In this document: positions 7,267-15,772 of the stretch, in pieces
Numbering within the stretch: the stretch's first letter is position 1
Layout: each line of letters starts with the position of its first letter
Assembly (NCBI GenBank): GCA_021203205.1
Contig: JAJQBQ010000016.1
Span: forward strand, 1 to 45,408
Source of the DNA: Lachnospiraceae bacterium
Lineage (GTDB): Bacteria > Bacillota > Clostridia > Lachnospirales > Lachnospiraceae
DNA: 45,408 nucleotides
Direction: 5' to 3'
Program-made: the position numbers and the translations under genes
The notes under the pieces: generated by a model
Told to the model about the DNA's origin: nothing
The model's input: only the letters and a program-made list of their open reading frames with translations
The model's database searches: none

Positions 7267-8508
7267 CTATAAATTACTATCGCGCCAATAATTCCGCGCA
7301 TCCGCACACATTTCTCCCCACTTCCGCTCCATATCCTCCACCAGCGCAAACTGCGCCCGGCAGCGGTCGAGATTCTGCCTCTCACGATCCGTTTTAAAAT
7401 AAACATCTCCTTCGAGATAATCTGTCAGGAACCGCATCCCGCATTCCAGCGTCATCAGCTTTGCGCCCATGGGAAGCAGGCGATACTCTGTTTCTGTCAG
7501 TTTTCCCTGCGTCCCCTCGTAGTAGCCCTTTCGGTAAGCGTGATAGTAGTCAAGGGAGAGCGCCATGCCGCCGGGATTTCCTTTCGCTGATTTCGGATTT
7601 ATCGCATTTGGTTCCTCCGCCGCAGCCAATCTTGCCCTGCTCGCTGCGTCTTCTGCGGTGACAGTAGTCGTCTCATTCGATTCTTCTTCCACCTTAGCCA
7701 TATCTTCTAAGTCTGCCCCGTCCTCCGCCGCGGTCGCGGCCCCGGAGCGGATGGAATCTCCAAAGTCAAATGGTGCAAAGCCCGGCATCACCGTGTCCAG
7801 ATCGCAGAGGCAGACCGCCTCGTGGGTGTCCGCGTCAAATAAAATATTGCCGATCTTCGTATCGTTGTGCGTCACCCGCAGCGGCAGTTTGCCTCGCCTG
7901 TGCAAATCCTCAAATATCGCCGTTTCCTCTCTGTGCTTCCTGGCAAAAGCGATCTCCTCTGCCACCTCCGCGGCCCGCCCATAGCGGTCTTCCTGAAAGG
8001 CTTTCTCCACCAGATTCAGATACCGTTTCGGCGTGTTGTGGAAATCCGGGATGGTCTCGTGCAGCTCTGCTGCGGGAAAGTCCGCCAGAAGCATCCCGAA
8101 TCTTCCAACTGCCAGGCCTGCCTGATACATCTGATCCGCATTTTGCGCTTTTTCAAAAGAGACAACATTCCTGACACACGCATAAAGCCGCCACGCGGAA
8201 CCCTGCCCATCCGTGACGTACGCCTTTCCGTTCGTCCCTCGGATCACCATCAGCGTGCCGCGCTCCGCATCGCCACCGGCCTTACGCAGCTTTTCCCGCA
8301 GGAAGGATGTAACTCTCATAATATTTTCCATCAGATCATCCGGATCTCCGAACACGGCCGTATTAATTTTTTGAATAATATAACGTTCCCCGGAAACCAT
8401 TTCCACAAGAAAGGTCGTGTTAATGTGGCCGTTGCCCTTTGGCTTGACAAAACACAACGACTGCTCCGGCAGGAATTGTTCCATTATAGTTGTCAGATTT
8501 TCTTTCAA
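7267..8508 (-). CDS. N-acetylhexosamine 1-kinase-like phosphotransferase
   Basis: A 413-residue kinase of the aminoglycoside phosphotransferase/choline kinase fold, closest in motif pattern to NahK-type sugar kinases that phosphorylate N-acetylhexosamines at C1. A nucleotide loop GHINTTF is at 27-33, the catalytic loop HNDTKIGNILF at 214-224 and a metal-binding CDLDTVMPG near 235. A low-complexity segment (about 257-312, rich in A, E, T) interrupts the C-lobe after FDFGDSIRSG. The start is the TTG at 8508 with AGGAGAG ideally placed upstream; an upstream TTG at 8523 has no such site. It begins inside the tail of a decayed PAP2 gene. The exact sugar substrate is not shown by the sequence. Confidence 0.75.
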   Translation of the reverse strand: MKENLTTIMEQFLPEQSLCFVKPKGNGHINTTFLVEMVSGERYIIQKINTAVFGDPDDLMENIMRVTSFLREKLRKAGGDAERGTLMVIRGTNGKAYVTDGQGSAWRLYACVRNVVSFEKAQNADQMYQAGLAVGRFGMLLADFPAAELHETIPDFHNTPKRYLNLVEKAFQEDRYGRAAEVAEEIAFARKHREETAIFEDLHRRGKLPLRVTHNDTKIGNILFDADTHEAVCLCDLDTVMPGFAPFDFGDSIRSGAATAAEDGADLEDMAKVEEESNETTTVTAEDAASRARLAAAEEPNAINPKSAKGNPGGMALSLDYYHAYRKGYYEGTQGKLTETEYRLLPMGAKLMTLECGMRFLTDYLEGDVYFKTDRERQNLDRCRAQFALVEDMERKWGEMCADARNYWRDSNL

Positions 8509-8781
8509 AATTCTCTCCTGCAAATTCTGTCACCCAGCACATTCATCAGAATCCCCAGCCCGATTTCCGACACCAGGCCGCCTATCACATCCGTGGGATA
8601 ATACCCCCACACACAGCCTGAAAAACGCGATCAGCGACGCAATCACCAGCAACAGAATTCCCCAGCATCTGGGAATCTGCCTGTACATAGCCACCGCAGA
8701 CGCGAAACTTGCGCCCGTATGCCCCGACGGAGACAATGCGTCCACAGCCGGTTCAATGATGCAGATCATCCCCTCGATCAC
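8505..8781 (-). pseudogene. PAP2-family phosphatase remnant (truncated, frameshifted)
   Basis: Starting directly after the response-regulator stop codon, the frame encodes the PSGHT motif of PAP2 lipid phosphatases and a hydrophobic helix leading into FRLCVGV. At the GGGGG run near 8600 the frame shifts by one base. The next frame reads YYPTDVIGGLVSEIGLGILM, the usual PAP2 C-terminus, and stops at 8505. The first catalytic motif (Kx6RP) is missing. In the third motif the usual Ser and the nucleophilic His are replaced (F-R, Y-YPTD). It cannot be an active enzyme and appears to be the 3' half of a gene fused by deletion to the regulator's stop codon. Confidence 0.8.
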
Positions 8782-9654
8782 CTACTGCCTTGCTGTCAAC
8801 CGATACCCGATCCCCCACACGGATTCCACCTTCATCCCGCTCCCGGCCTGCTCCAGTTTTGTCCTGATATGGCTGATATGCTGTTTTAAGGAATCCTCCG
8901 TGCAGTCCGGGGTCTCCGCCGCGATGCGGTCCAATATGACAGACTTTGCGAGGTTGCGGTTCGGGTTTCCCAGCAAAAGCCGCAGGATGGCGTACTCGGT
9001 CCGTGTAAGTTTTAATGGTGTACCGTTACAGGTGATCTCCAGGGAGAGTTCATCCACCGTGAGGTCACACACTTCCTGAAAACTGTATGCTTTTCCATTT
9101 TTCAGGGATATTCCATCACAACTTCGAGAGCCACTTTGTGAATCGGTTTGCGGATCACTTCGCAATCTGGCCCGTGAAGCACCTCGTAAATCTCTTTGTG
9201 GATCGCTCCCCGCCCCGGAAGTCTTCCGGCGCACTTTGGCACCTCCTGCATCCGCAGGATTTTGCTCTTCCGCTGCAATGGGCCGCCGCGCCGCCATCTG
9301 CTCCCGCTGCCTTAACTGCACCGCGACCCGCGCGATCAGTTCCCTGGTATCAAACGGCTTGGTGATATAGTCGGCCGCACCGTCCAGCAGGACGTCCACC
9401 TTGTGGTCGATCCCCGCTTTCGCGCTGACGACGATGATCGGAATATCCGGGGTCCTCTTTAGCACCTCCTCGCCGGACAGCCCCGGCAGCATCAGGTCAA
9501 GCAACACCAGATCCGGCCGATTGCGCTCAAAAAGAAGAAGCGCTTCCGTGCCGGAAAATGCGCGCAGCACCTCATATCCTTCGCCTTTTAATACTTCCTC
9601 CATCAGATCAGAAATATCCATGTCATCTTCGATGATCGCTATTGTCTCTGACAT
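8782..9654 (-). CDS. OmpR/PhoB-family response regulator with long linker
   Basis: A 290-residue regulator. The receiver domain (1-115) has acidic ED-D at 9-11, phospho-accepting Asp53 (LLDLMLPG), Ser77 and Lys99 (ITKPF). A winged-helix DNA-binding domain fills about 198-290, ending in VWGIGYRL. Members are usually about 230 residues; the extra length is a 60-residue Arg/Ser/Asp/Gln-rich linker (118-180) with two SDPQ units, another case of the inserts seen across this window. The ATG at 9654 follows GGGGGAG. No kinase is adjacent; the orphan kinase at 2444-3421 is the likely partner, since intact ABC transporter genes lie between them. The following DNA is a PAP2 remnant. Confidence 0.88.
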   Translation of the reverse strand: MSETIAIIEDDMDISDLMEEVLKGEGYEVLRAFSGTEALLLFERNRPDLVLLDLMLPGLSGEEVLKRTPDIPIIVVSAKAGIDHKVDVLLDGAADYITKPFDTRELIARVAVQLRQREQMAARRPIAAEEQNPADAGGAKVRRKTSGAGSDPQRDLRGASRARLRSDPQTDSQSGSRSCDGISLKNGKAYSFQEVCDLTVDELSLEITCNGTPLKLTRTEYAILRLLLGNPNRNLAKSVILDRIAAETPDCTEDSLKQHISHIRTKLEQAGSGMKVESVWGIGYRLTARQ

Positions 9655-9689
9655 TCCCTGTTTCTCCCCCCTCTTCTGACTGATTTATA

Positions 9690-9830
9690 TCAGTATCCTC
9701 CCTGATTTTCCCCAGACTGTGAGAAAAACCTTTCTTCCTGTCCTTCAGGCACAACATGCAGTATTTCGAACTTTTTCGGTTCACCATATATCGCAACCTT
9801 GAAGAGACTGCTTTTCAAATCCGTAATCAT
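9690..9830 (-). CDS. Small ORF (46 codons) coupled to maf
   Basis: The ATG at 9830 overlaps the maf stop codon as ATGA, a classic coupled arrangement, and the frame runs for 46 codons, ending 35 bases before the response regulator. The peptide starts MITDLKSSLFKVAIYGEPKK and has a hydrophobic strand followed by a polar Q/E/G-rich tail. I do not recognise a family. It could be a true small protein or the truncated N-terminus of a longer gene lost by deletion. Confidence 0.4.
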   Translation of the reverse strand: MITDLKSSLFKVAIYGEPKKFEILHVVPEGQEERFFSQSGENQGGY

Positions 9831-10627
9831 TTTAATTGATTTCGAATGACATAGTTCCCGATCTGCCCGCAGATAGTCTTTAATTTCTTTAGTTCCTGAT
9901 ACACCCTCGCCACCGGCAGACCGACAACATTGTTGTAATCTCCGTTTATCTTTTCAATATAAGCCGCAAACCGCCCCTGGATCCCGTAGGCTCCCGCCTT
10001 ATCCAGGGGCTCGTTGGTCTCGATATAGCGGTCGATTTCCTCTTCCGTCATCGGGTAGACGGTCACGTCCGTCCGCTCATGGAACACGCGCTCATGAAAT
10101 GCCCCGTTTTCATCCACATAAATCAGCGTCACGCCCGTGTATACCTGATGCGTATGGCCGGAGAGCATCCGAAGCATCCGCTTCGCGTCCGCCACATCCT
10201 TCGGTTTACCGAGGATGATGGTTTTCTCCTTTGATTTTTCTTCGAGAACTTTTTCCTCGTCCGTTGTCATTTTTCTGCAGGTTGCCAGTTCTTCCGCATT
10301 TTCCGCGAAATTGCCTCCCGTACAGGCCACAATTGTATCTGCCCCGATAACGACACAGTCCTTCCATTCACGTTTTTCTTTCTTCCCCGGACTGTGGAAA
10401 ATACTGTCCGAATTCTCCTCCGACAACTGTTCCGGATCCACATCTGCCGAAAACAGCCTTGCCGCCACTTCTTTCGCCTTCTGCCTGCTTAGCTCTTCGA
10501 CAAGTTCCGCCGGTTCCTGCTTTGTTCGAACCTCCTCGGACACGGCAGGGCAGACGGTAAATTCCAGCCCGATCTGTGTAAGCAATTCCTTCCTGCGCGG
10601 CGAAGCCGACGCCAGTATGATTCTCAT
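9827..10627 (-). CDS. maf: Maf/YhdE-family nucleotide pyrophosphatase with two inserts
   Basis: House-cleaning pyrophosphatase of the Maf family, which hydrolyses dTTP/UTP or modified nucleotides to monophosphates in the cytoplasm. It has the N-terminal SASPRR (7-12), the acidic GADTIV (95-100), a GKP.D..DA..ML..LSG block from 140, and the late EKINGDYNNVVGLP. At 266 residues it is about 70 longer than usual. The excess falls in two hydrophilic inserts, about 60-91 and 104-136, that flank the conserved GADTIV strand. The start has GGAGG seven bases upstream. It overlaps a 46-codon ORF by four bases. Confidence 0.88.
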   Translation of the reverse strand: MRIILASASPRRKELLTQIGLEFTVCPAVSEEVRTKQEPAELVEELSRQKAKEVAARLFSADVDPEQLSEENSDSIFHSPGKKEKREWKDCVVIGADTIVACTGGNFAENAEELATCRKMTTDEEKVLEEKSKEKTIILGKPKDVADAKRMLRMLSGHTHQVYTGVTLIYVDENGAFHERVFHERTDVTVYPMTEEEIDRYIETNEPLDKAGAYGIQGRFAAYIEKINGDYNNVVGLPVARVYQELKKLKTICGQIGNYVIRNQLK

Positions 10628-10942
10628 ATCCTTTCCTCCATTTTCCGCTGTCTTAAAAAATCACCGATCAGCGCACTTTCCCCACTCACAGATAAGATAA
10701 TGCCAGGGATAAGCTATGACACCGCGGATTGCTCCGGAATCAAAGTGAAGTGTTGCTTCCCACTCCCGCGATTCTGGTTTCATAAGATGCGCCCCTTAAG
10801 GATGCAGAATTCTGTGTTTTTTATATTGTTTCATCGGACACTTCGAAACGCCTGTATCGGTTTGTCGCATTGGTTTTATCAAACGGAAAATCAAATTTCC
10901 TGTACCCCATTGCCATGTCCACGTGATAAAAAAGATTTATCT
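10628..10942. other. Intergenic region between the TtcA-like gene and maf
   Basis: No coding gene is evident. It contains the truncated MITE-like copy at 10716-10777. AT-rich segments near 10815-10830 could hold a promoter for maf, but no -35/-10 pair with a good spacer was seen. No strong terminator for the upstream gene was found. Confidence 0.4.
10716..10777. repeat. Truncated copy of the ATGACACC element
   Basis: The sequence begins ATGACACCGCGGATTGCTCC and later has TGCTTCCCACTCCCGCGAT, parallel to one end of the 175-base element at 42374-42548 (ATGACACCACGGATTGCTTC, then TGCTTCGCACTCTCGCAAT). The opposite end with TGGTGTCAT is missing, so this is a partial copy. Confidence 0.55.
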
Positions 10943-12247
10943 TTATACCCCTGCATCATCGTACTCATCCAAAAATGAGTGTGCGACACCATCCTTGCTG
11001 TATCCGATGACGGTATTCAGATTAATGTTGTGCACACTGCGGAAGATATTGTTTTCGATAAATTCGCTTGTCTGGGCCAGCTGGCGTATCAGCGCCTTCA
11101 TTTCTTCGCGCTTTGACCCCTGTTCCCCGCCACAGGTGGCACACTGCTCCGTGAAACGGCAGGCACACTGAATAAAACTTAAATGATTATAGTCCCGCCA
11201 GGCCTTGATGTCCTCTTCCCGGATGAGGTACATGGGACGGATGAGCTCCATGCCCTCGAAATTTTTGCTGTGCAGCTTCGGCATCATGGTCTCCACCTTG
11301 CCGGCGTAGAACATGCCCATGAGGATAGTCTCGATGACATCGTCAAAATGATGCCCCAAGGCTATTTTGTTACAGCCAAGCTCCTTCGCGTGGGAGTAGA
11401 GGTAGCCCCGGCGCATCCTCGCGCAAAGGTAGCAGGGGCTTTTCTCGATGGTCGCCACCGCATCGAAAATCTGCGTCTCAAAGACGGTAAGCGGTATGCC
11501 CAGAAGTCTCGCATTATCCAGTATGCGCTGCCAGTTTTCCTCGTTGTATCCCGGATTCATGGTCAGAAAAACCAGTTCAAAGTTCGCCCGGCCGTGTTTA
11601 TGCAGCTCCTGGAAGAGCTTTGCCATCAGCATGGAATCCTTGCCTCCGGAGATGCAGACGGCGATCTTATCTCCATCCTGGATCAGGTCATAGTCGTTGA
11701 TGCCCTGCGTGAATTTCCGCCAGATGGATTTGCGGAACTTCTTGATAATGCTTCGCTCAATCTGTGCCCGCTGCTGTTCAAGATGCTCCTCCTCAGACAG
11801 GAATCCCTTCAGCTCATATTTCAGGAATGCCTGATAGCCTCCCGTGATATTTGCCGCGCTCATTCCCTCATCCTCAAGGTCTTCCACGATATCGCGGCTC
11901 TTGTAGCCGGAATCGCAAAGGACATAGATGGTGGGCAGTTCCTGCGGAAAACCTCCTTTCTCAAGCTCTTCCGATAAAGATAATTCCGGTGAGAATTCCT
12001 CTTTCTCAGTCCTTTCTGATAAAGATGATTCCGGTGTCAAAGGGAGCTTTACAGGTTCTTCCTGAGAGTGCTTCTTTTTCATGAGTTCTATGGCTGCGCG
12101 GATTCCCTGTTTTCCGATCTCCTCCAGGGAAAAATTCACTGCGCCTTCCACTGTTTCGCGCAAAAAATCCTCCTCTGGGCGTACATCCAGGATAAGCCTC
12201 TCTGCAGGAGGAATTTTCAGCAACTCTTCGATTTCTATTTCCCTCAT
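10943..12247 (-). CDS. Rhodanese-TtcA-like tRNA thiolation fusion protein
   Basis: A 434-residue protein joining a rhodanese domain (1-145, active-site Cys111 in LCDSGYKSR) to a PP-loop ATPase (SGGKDS at 200-205) of the TtcA/TilS-like group. The CYLC pair (272-275) and a later cluster CACRFTEQCATC (361-372) may bind an iron-sulphur cluster. By family knowledge TtcA makes 2-thiocytidine in tRNA; the rhodanese part could supply persulphide sulphur. The rhodanese domain is split by a hydrophilic segment (58-105). It holds a tandem duplication also visible in DNA at 11951-12041, where two copies of about 46 bases start CCTC(C)TTTCTCA and contain GATAAAGAT.ATTCCGG. cysK lies in the same region, fitting a sulphur theme. 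Confidence 0.78.
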   Translation of the reverse strand: MREIEIEELLKIPPAERLILDVRPEEDFLRETVEGAVNFSLEEIGKQGIRAAIELMKKKHSQEEPVKLPLTPESSLSERTEKEEFSPELSLSEELEKGGFPQELPTIYVLCDSGYKSRDIVEDLEDEGMSAANITGGYQAFLKYELKGFLSEEEHLEQQRAQIERSIIKKFRKSIWRKFTQGINDYDLIQDGDKIAVCISGGKDSMLMAKLFQELHKHGRANFELVFLTMNPGYNEENWQRILDNARLLGIPLTVFETQIFDAVATIEKSPCYLCARMRRGYLYSHAKELGCNKIALGHHFDDVIETILMGMFYAGKVETMMPKLHSKNFEGMELIRPMYLIREEDIKAWRDYNHLSFIQCACRFTEQCATCGGEQGSKREEMKALIRQLAQTSEFIENNIFRSVHNINLNTVIGYSKDGVAHSFLDEYDDAGV

Positions 12248-12301
12248 ATTCTGTTCTCTTTCTTTAAAAAGATGATTTAATCAGCCATTCACTTCTTCCG
12301 G

Positions 12302-14002
12302 TCACGCACCGCATTCTTCTTTCTCACACCGCACTCTGCACCGCTTCTTATAGCAGGCCACGCCAAACTTATATATGACCGGGTATCCCTCTTTTTCCAG
12401 TTCATGCACATAATCCTCGTGCTCAATCTGATCGAATGCCTCCTGCAGCGCAGCGTCAAATTTCGCGTTTTCGGCGTATTTCATCTCGATCACAATACCG
12501 ATATTCTTCTTCCGCACCCGAATACGGATGTCCGCGAAGCCGTCCCCGGCCTGCTGATTCGACTTTGTCCGCCAGCCATCGCGATACGCAAAAATTCCCA
12601 GAAGAATGCCGTGATAAAAGTTTTCTTTCCTGTCTTTATGAACATAGGTGTCCTGGAGGCTGATGGTGTCATCCAGATAATCCGTAAACATTTCCTCCAG
12701 ACCGGCGGCATCTCCGCTCTCCACGGCATCACAAAGCTTTTCCCGTTTGTCGCTTTCTTTCGCGACCTGTTCCTGAAACAGTTCCATGATCTGATCCGCA
12801 AAGAGGTTCATCACCTCGCGGTTCGGGATCGCCAACGTGCAGCTTCTGCCGGTGGGACGTTTACGCAGCGTCAGGTAGCCGGTCGTGAAAAGAACGCTCC
12901 AGATATTGTCTATGGAAGCGTACATGGTGTTATAGGTAAGATCCTCGCGGATCACCTTCGTTACAGTTTCCCCCTCGAGCAGCATCTCGATTTCTTCCTT
13001 TGTCTGACTGTTTCCATACTCCGCGATCAGCTTCCGGATCACGTAATTACCGCTGGTGTTTGACCAGTAGTCCTGCGGAGGCGTTTCGGGATCCCAGCTC
13101 AAATCATACAGATACCGGATGATGTCCCAGGGATTATACACTTTTTCGTTTCCAAACAGGTATCCGTCATACCATTCCCGCACGGTGTCATATTTCCCCG
13201 TAAAACCGTAATACTCCAGCATTTGGCGGACTTCCTGATCCGTAAAACCAAAATATTCATCGAAGCTTACATTTAAGATGGAAAGGATCAGCGGATTGTT
13301 CAGGCCGGTAAAGATGCTCTCCTTTGAAACCCGCAGGCAGCCTGTCATGACAGCAAAATACAGGCTGGGATTCGTTTTTAATGCCTGATTAAACATGCTT
13401 CGGATCAGATCGATCATGTCATCATAATATCCCCGCTCGTTCGCTTTCGCAAGAGGTACATCGTACTCGTCAATCAGGAGGATCACTTTTTTGCCATAGT
13501 GTTTCTCAAGCAGACCGGTAAGACTTCTGAGGCTATTGCTAAGTATGTCATCCGGCATATCCTGCTCCTGCAGGGCTACCATAATCTTCTGCTCTGCCTG
13601 CGTAAGATTTTCACTTGATTCAAGGAAATTCAGTCTCCTGGCTTCCTCATTAATAATGCCAACAGCCATGGCACGCGCGGTCGCGAAATCCGAACCATCA
13701 ATTCCTTTCAGACTGACGGACACGACCGGAAACTGTCCCTGATACTTTTCGCAAAGTTCCCGCTCCCCTGCGATTGCAAGACCGTCAAACAGCGCGGGAT
13801 CCTGGCCAATCTCGAAAAAGCATTTCAGCATGTTCATATTTAATGTTTTCCCGAATCTCCTGGGCCTGGTGAACAAATTCACTTCACCGCGGGCATAGAG
13901 CAGGTCACGGATCATGGCTGTCTTGTCCACATAATAGTAGCCCTCAGTCCGGAGTTTCGCAAAGTCCTCCACCCCTACAGGGAGCATTTTTTTTCTTTCC
14001 AC
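12302..14002 (-). CDS. AAA-ATPase-like/PD-(D/E)XK nuclease protein, copy 1
   Basis: A 566-residue member of the AAA-ATPase_like family with a C-terminal PD-(D/E)XK (DUF1703-type) domain. The opening PVGVEDFAKLRTEGYYYVDKT and the P-loop RPRRFGKT (46-53) are family hallmarks. Walker B ILLIDEYDVPLA is near 175. The nuclease core reads DIRIR...IGIVIEMKYA near 505-525. The function of the family is not established; roles in DNA processing or defence are guesses. The start is GTG at 14002, because VERKKMLPVGVEDF aligns with the ATG-initiated MNRKKIPIGVDDF of its paralogue at 21692-23410. It is transcribed from its own promoter at 14186-14214 with a leader of about 180 bases. Confidence 0.85.
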   Translation of the reverse strand: MERKKMLPVGVEDFAKLRTEGYYYVDKTAMIRDLLYARGEVNLFTRPRRFGKTLNMNMLKCFFEIGQDPALFDGLAIAGERELCEKYQGQFPVVSVSLKGIDGSDFATARAMAVGIINEEARRLNFLESSENLTQAEQKIMVALQEQDMPDDILSNSLRSLTGLLEKHYGKKVILLIDEYDVPLAKANERGYYDDMIDLIRSMFNQALKTNPSLYFAVMTGCLRVSKESIFTGLNNPLILSILNVSFDEYFGFTDQEVRQMLEYYGFTGKYDTVREWYDGYLFGNEKVYNPWDIIRYLYDLSWDPETPPQDYWSNTSGNYVIRKLIAEYGNSQTKEEIEMLLEGETVTKVIREDLTYNTMYASIDNIWSVLFTTGYLTLRKRPTGRSCTLAIPNREVMNLFADQIMELFQEQVAKESDKREKLCDAVESGDAAGLEEMFTDYLDDTISLQDTYVHKDRKENFYHGILLGIFAYRDGWRTKSNQQAGDGFADIRIRVRKKNIGIVIEMKYAENAKFDAALQEAFDQIEHEDYVHELEKEGYPVIYKFGVACYKKRCRVRCEKEECGA

Positions 14003-14185
14003 GGAGCAGTCACCGTCCTTTCATTATACATATGAACCGATTCTAAACTTTGGGGCATTGCCGCCCAACACATAAGCCTTTTTCAGTCTTATGTTACCTG
14101 GCCACCATCATTCTCCAAAATGGAATAACATTTTTTCCGGTCAATACAGTTGCTTATTTTTTCTTGTTATGCTTAATCTCGCCGT

Positions 14186-14214
14186 ATTATACAGCAGCAT
14201 TTCAAAAAAAGCAA
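14186..14214 (-). promoter_or_regulatory. Promoter of AAA/PD-(D/E)XK copy 1
   Basis: TTGCTT (14214-14209) and TATAAT (14191-14186) are 17 bases apart on the minus strand. The promoter sits beside the 3' end of the LysR gene and gives a leader of about 180 bases that contains no evident gene. Confidence 0.6.
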
Positions 14215-14231
14215 CTCCATTATGATGTTTT

Positions 14232-15188
14232 TTACAGCCTTTTCATATTTATCTCGCTGTAAAACGGATCCGATGCGGAATCATCGATATCGGAATGGTA
14301 CCTTCCCAAAATCTCCAGATACCGCTTCCCCAGCCGGCTGGGCGGCATCCCCCGCCGCTTGATATACCCGATCTCCATCGTCTCATCCGTCTCGAGGGGT
14401 ACCGCCACGTAGCCGTCCCCGTTCAGCTTCTCGCAGATGATGCCGGAGCAGAGCGTGTAGCCGTCGAGCCCGGTCATGAGGTTCAGCATGGTGGCCCGGT
14501 CGTCCGCTTTTATGATCTGGCGGTACTCGCGGGTGCTTAAGACCTCCTCCGCAAAGTAAAAGGAATTCTTTTCCCCCTGCTCGAAGGAAAGACAGGGGTA
14601 CGGTTCCAATTCCTCAAAGCGGATGCTTCCCCGCTTCGCCAGCGGGTGGGTGCTGCTTAAGTAGACGGAGATACCGCAGGTAAAGAGCGGCGTAAATTCC
14701 ACCTCGTTCTCCGAGAAGATTTTGTGCATCACTTTCCTGTTGAAATCATTGACATAGATAATTCCCAGCTCGCTGCGGCCGTTCTTCACATTCTCGATCA
14801 CCTCGCCCGTCTTCGTCTCGTGCACGGCGAACTCCATACCTTCCGGCTCCAATTCCTTTACCAGCGTAATAAATGCCTCCACCGCGAAGGAATAATGCTG
14901 CATGGAAACGCTGAATTTCTGCTTCGCGACTTTGTGGTGGATGTAATGATCCTCCATAGTCTGCGACAGCTCCACCATCTGGCGGGCGTAGCTCAAAAAG
15001 CCCTCGCCTTCTGACGTGATGAGGATGCCGCGGTTGGAGCGGGTGAAAATCTCTATACCGATTTCCTCCTCCAGGTCGCGGATGGTGGCCGAGAGGGCAG
15101 GCTGCGAGACGTAAAGAGCGGCGGCCGCCTTGTTCATGGATTTTTCTTCCGAGATTTTCACCGCGTAGCGTAGCTGCTGTAAAGTCAT
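14232..15188 (-). CDS. LysR-family transcriptional regulator
   Basis: A 318-residue regulator. The N-terminal winged helix-turn-helix is clear: MTLQQLRYAVKISEEKSMNK followed by AALYVSQPALSATIRDLE and a LF/TRSNRG wing equivalent. The rest matches the two-lobed effector-binding domain. An in-frame extension to 15272 would add 28 Lys/Thr-rich residues, but its ATG lies only about six bases from the predicted transcription start and has no ribosome site. The ATG at 15188 has AGGAAG upstream. Its gene follows cysK on the same strand, so it may be a CysL/CysB-like regulator of sulphur metabolism; this is inference from position only. Confidence 0.85.
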   Translation of the reverse strand: MTLQQLRYAVKISEEKSMNKAAAALYVSQPALSATIRDLEEEIGIEIFTRSNRGILITSEGEGFLSYARQMVELSQTMEDHYIHHKVAKQKFSVSMQHYSFAVEAFITLVKELEPEGMEFAVHETKTGEVIENVKNGRSELGIIYVNDFNRKVMHKIFSENEVEFTPLFTCGISVYLSSTHPLAKRGSIRFEELEPYPCLSFEQGEKNSFYFAEEVLSTREYRQIIKADDRATMLNLMTGLDGYTLCSGIICEKLNGDGYVAVPLETDETMEIGYIKRRGMPPSRLGKRYLEILGRYHSDIDDSASDPFYSEINMKRL

Positions 15189-15285
15189 GACGATTCTTCC
15201 TGCCTTTCCTGTAACATTTTTCGTTTTTTTCCCTGGATCATTCTTCGTTTTCTTTTCTGTTGCGTTTTCCATACAGGATTCGCAA

Positions 15286-15314
15286 ATTTTAACACGTCAT
15301 CTTTCGAAACACAA
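15286..15314 (-). promoter_or_regulatory. Promoter of the LysR gene
   Basis: TTGTGT (15314-15309), a 17-base spacer and TAAAAT (15291-15286) with an upstream TG (extended -10) are seen on the minus strand. The leader to the ATG at 15188 is about 90 bases. Confidence 0.55.
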
Positions 15315-15772
15315 CAACTTCTTTTAAAAAACATCTCACGCATTTTCTCTTAGAGAAACCAGCGGTAAGGAATCGGCGATAAATACCATGTGCAGATTGC
15401 TCCGAATAATGCGTGAAGCACAGGTCCGAAATAACCTGCGCGGATCTGCTGATCGTTCCAGGCAGTGCATGAAACACGATTTTCAAAGCACATCCCCATA
15501 TAATCCGCAAAAACTTCCGGCACCGGACACCCATATGCCCGATATCGGAAGTTCTGATCATTTCTTTGATTTTAGCCGAAATCATCCAAACAGGATATTC
15601 TTCCACATCACCACCGCGTCCAGTTATGCGGGATGAGCACTTTGCGCCTTTCCTTCCGTCCGCATGCCACCAGGTTTTGTTGTGCCGGATGGCATGCGTT
15701 CTTCGGAAAATATCATGTCAGGAGAGTAATATGCATAACGATGCCGATGTCAAAACAGCCGTAAATTTACAT
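15315..15772. other. Intergenic region between cysK and the LysR gene
   Basis: No recognisable protein. A hairpin with nine-base perfect arms CGCATGCCA (15661-15669) and TGGCATGCG (15690-15698) lies downstream of cysK; it has no T-run. A second possible minus-strand promoter, TTGACA (15753-15748) with ATTACT (15730-15725) and a 17-base spacer, lies just after cysK. An open frame of 105 codons at 15289-15606 shows no ribosome site or familiar motif and is not called. Confidence 0.45.

Noticed and set aside
15273-15288. N-terminal extension of the LysR protein to 15272
   Set aside because: Its ATG is about six bases from the predicted transcription start and has no ribosome site; the extension is Lys/Thr-rich and outside the family domain.
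15289-15606. 105-codon minus-strand protein gene
   Set aside because: No ribosome site and no recognisable motif; it overlaps the LysR promoter and looks like a chance frame.
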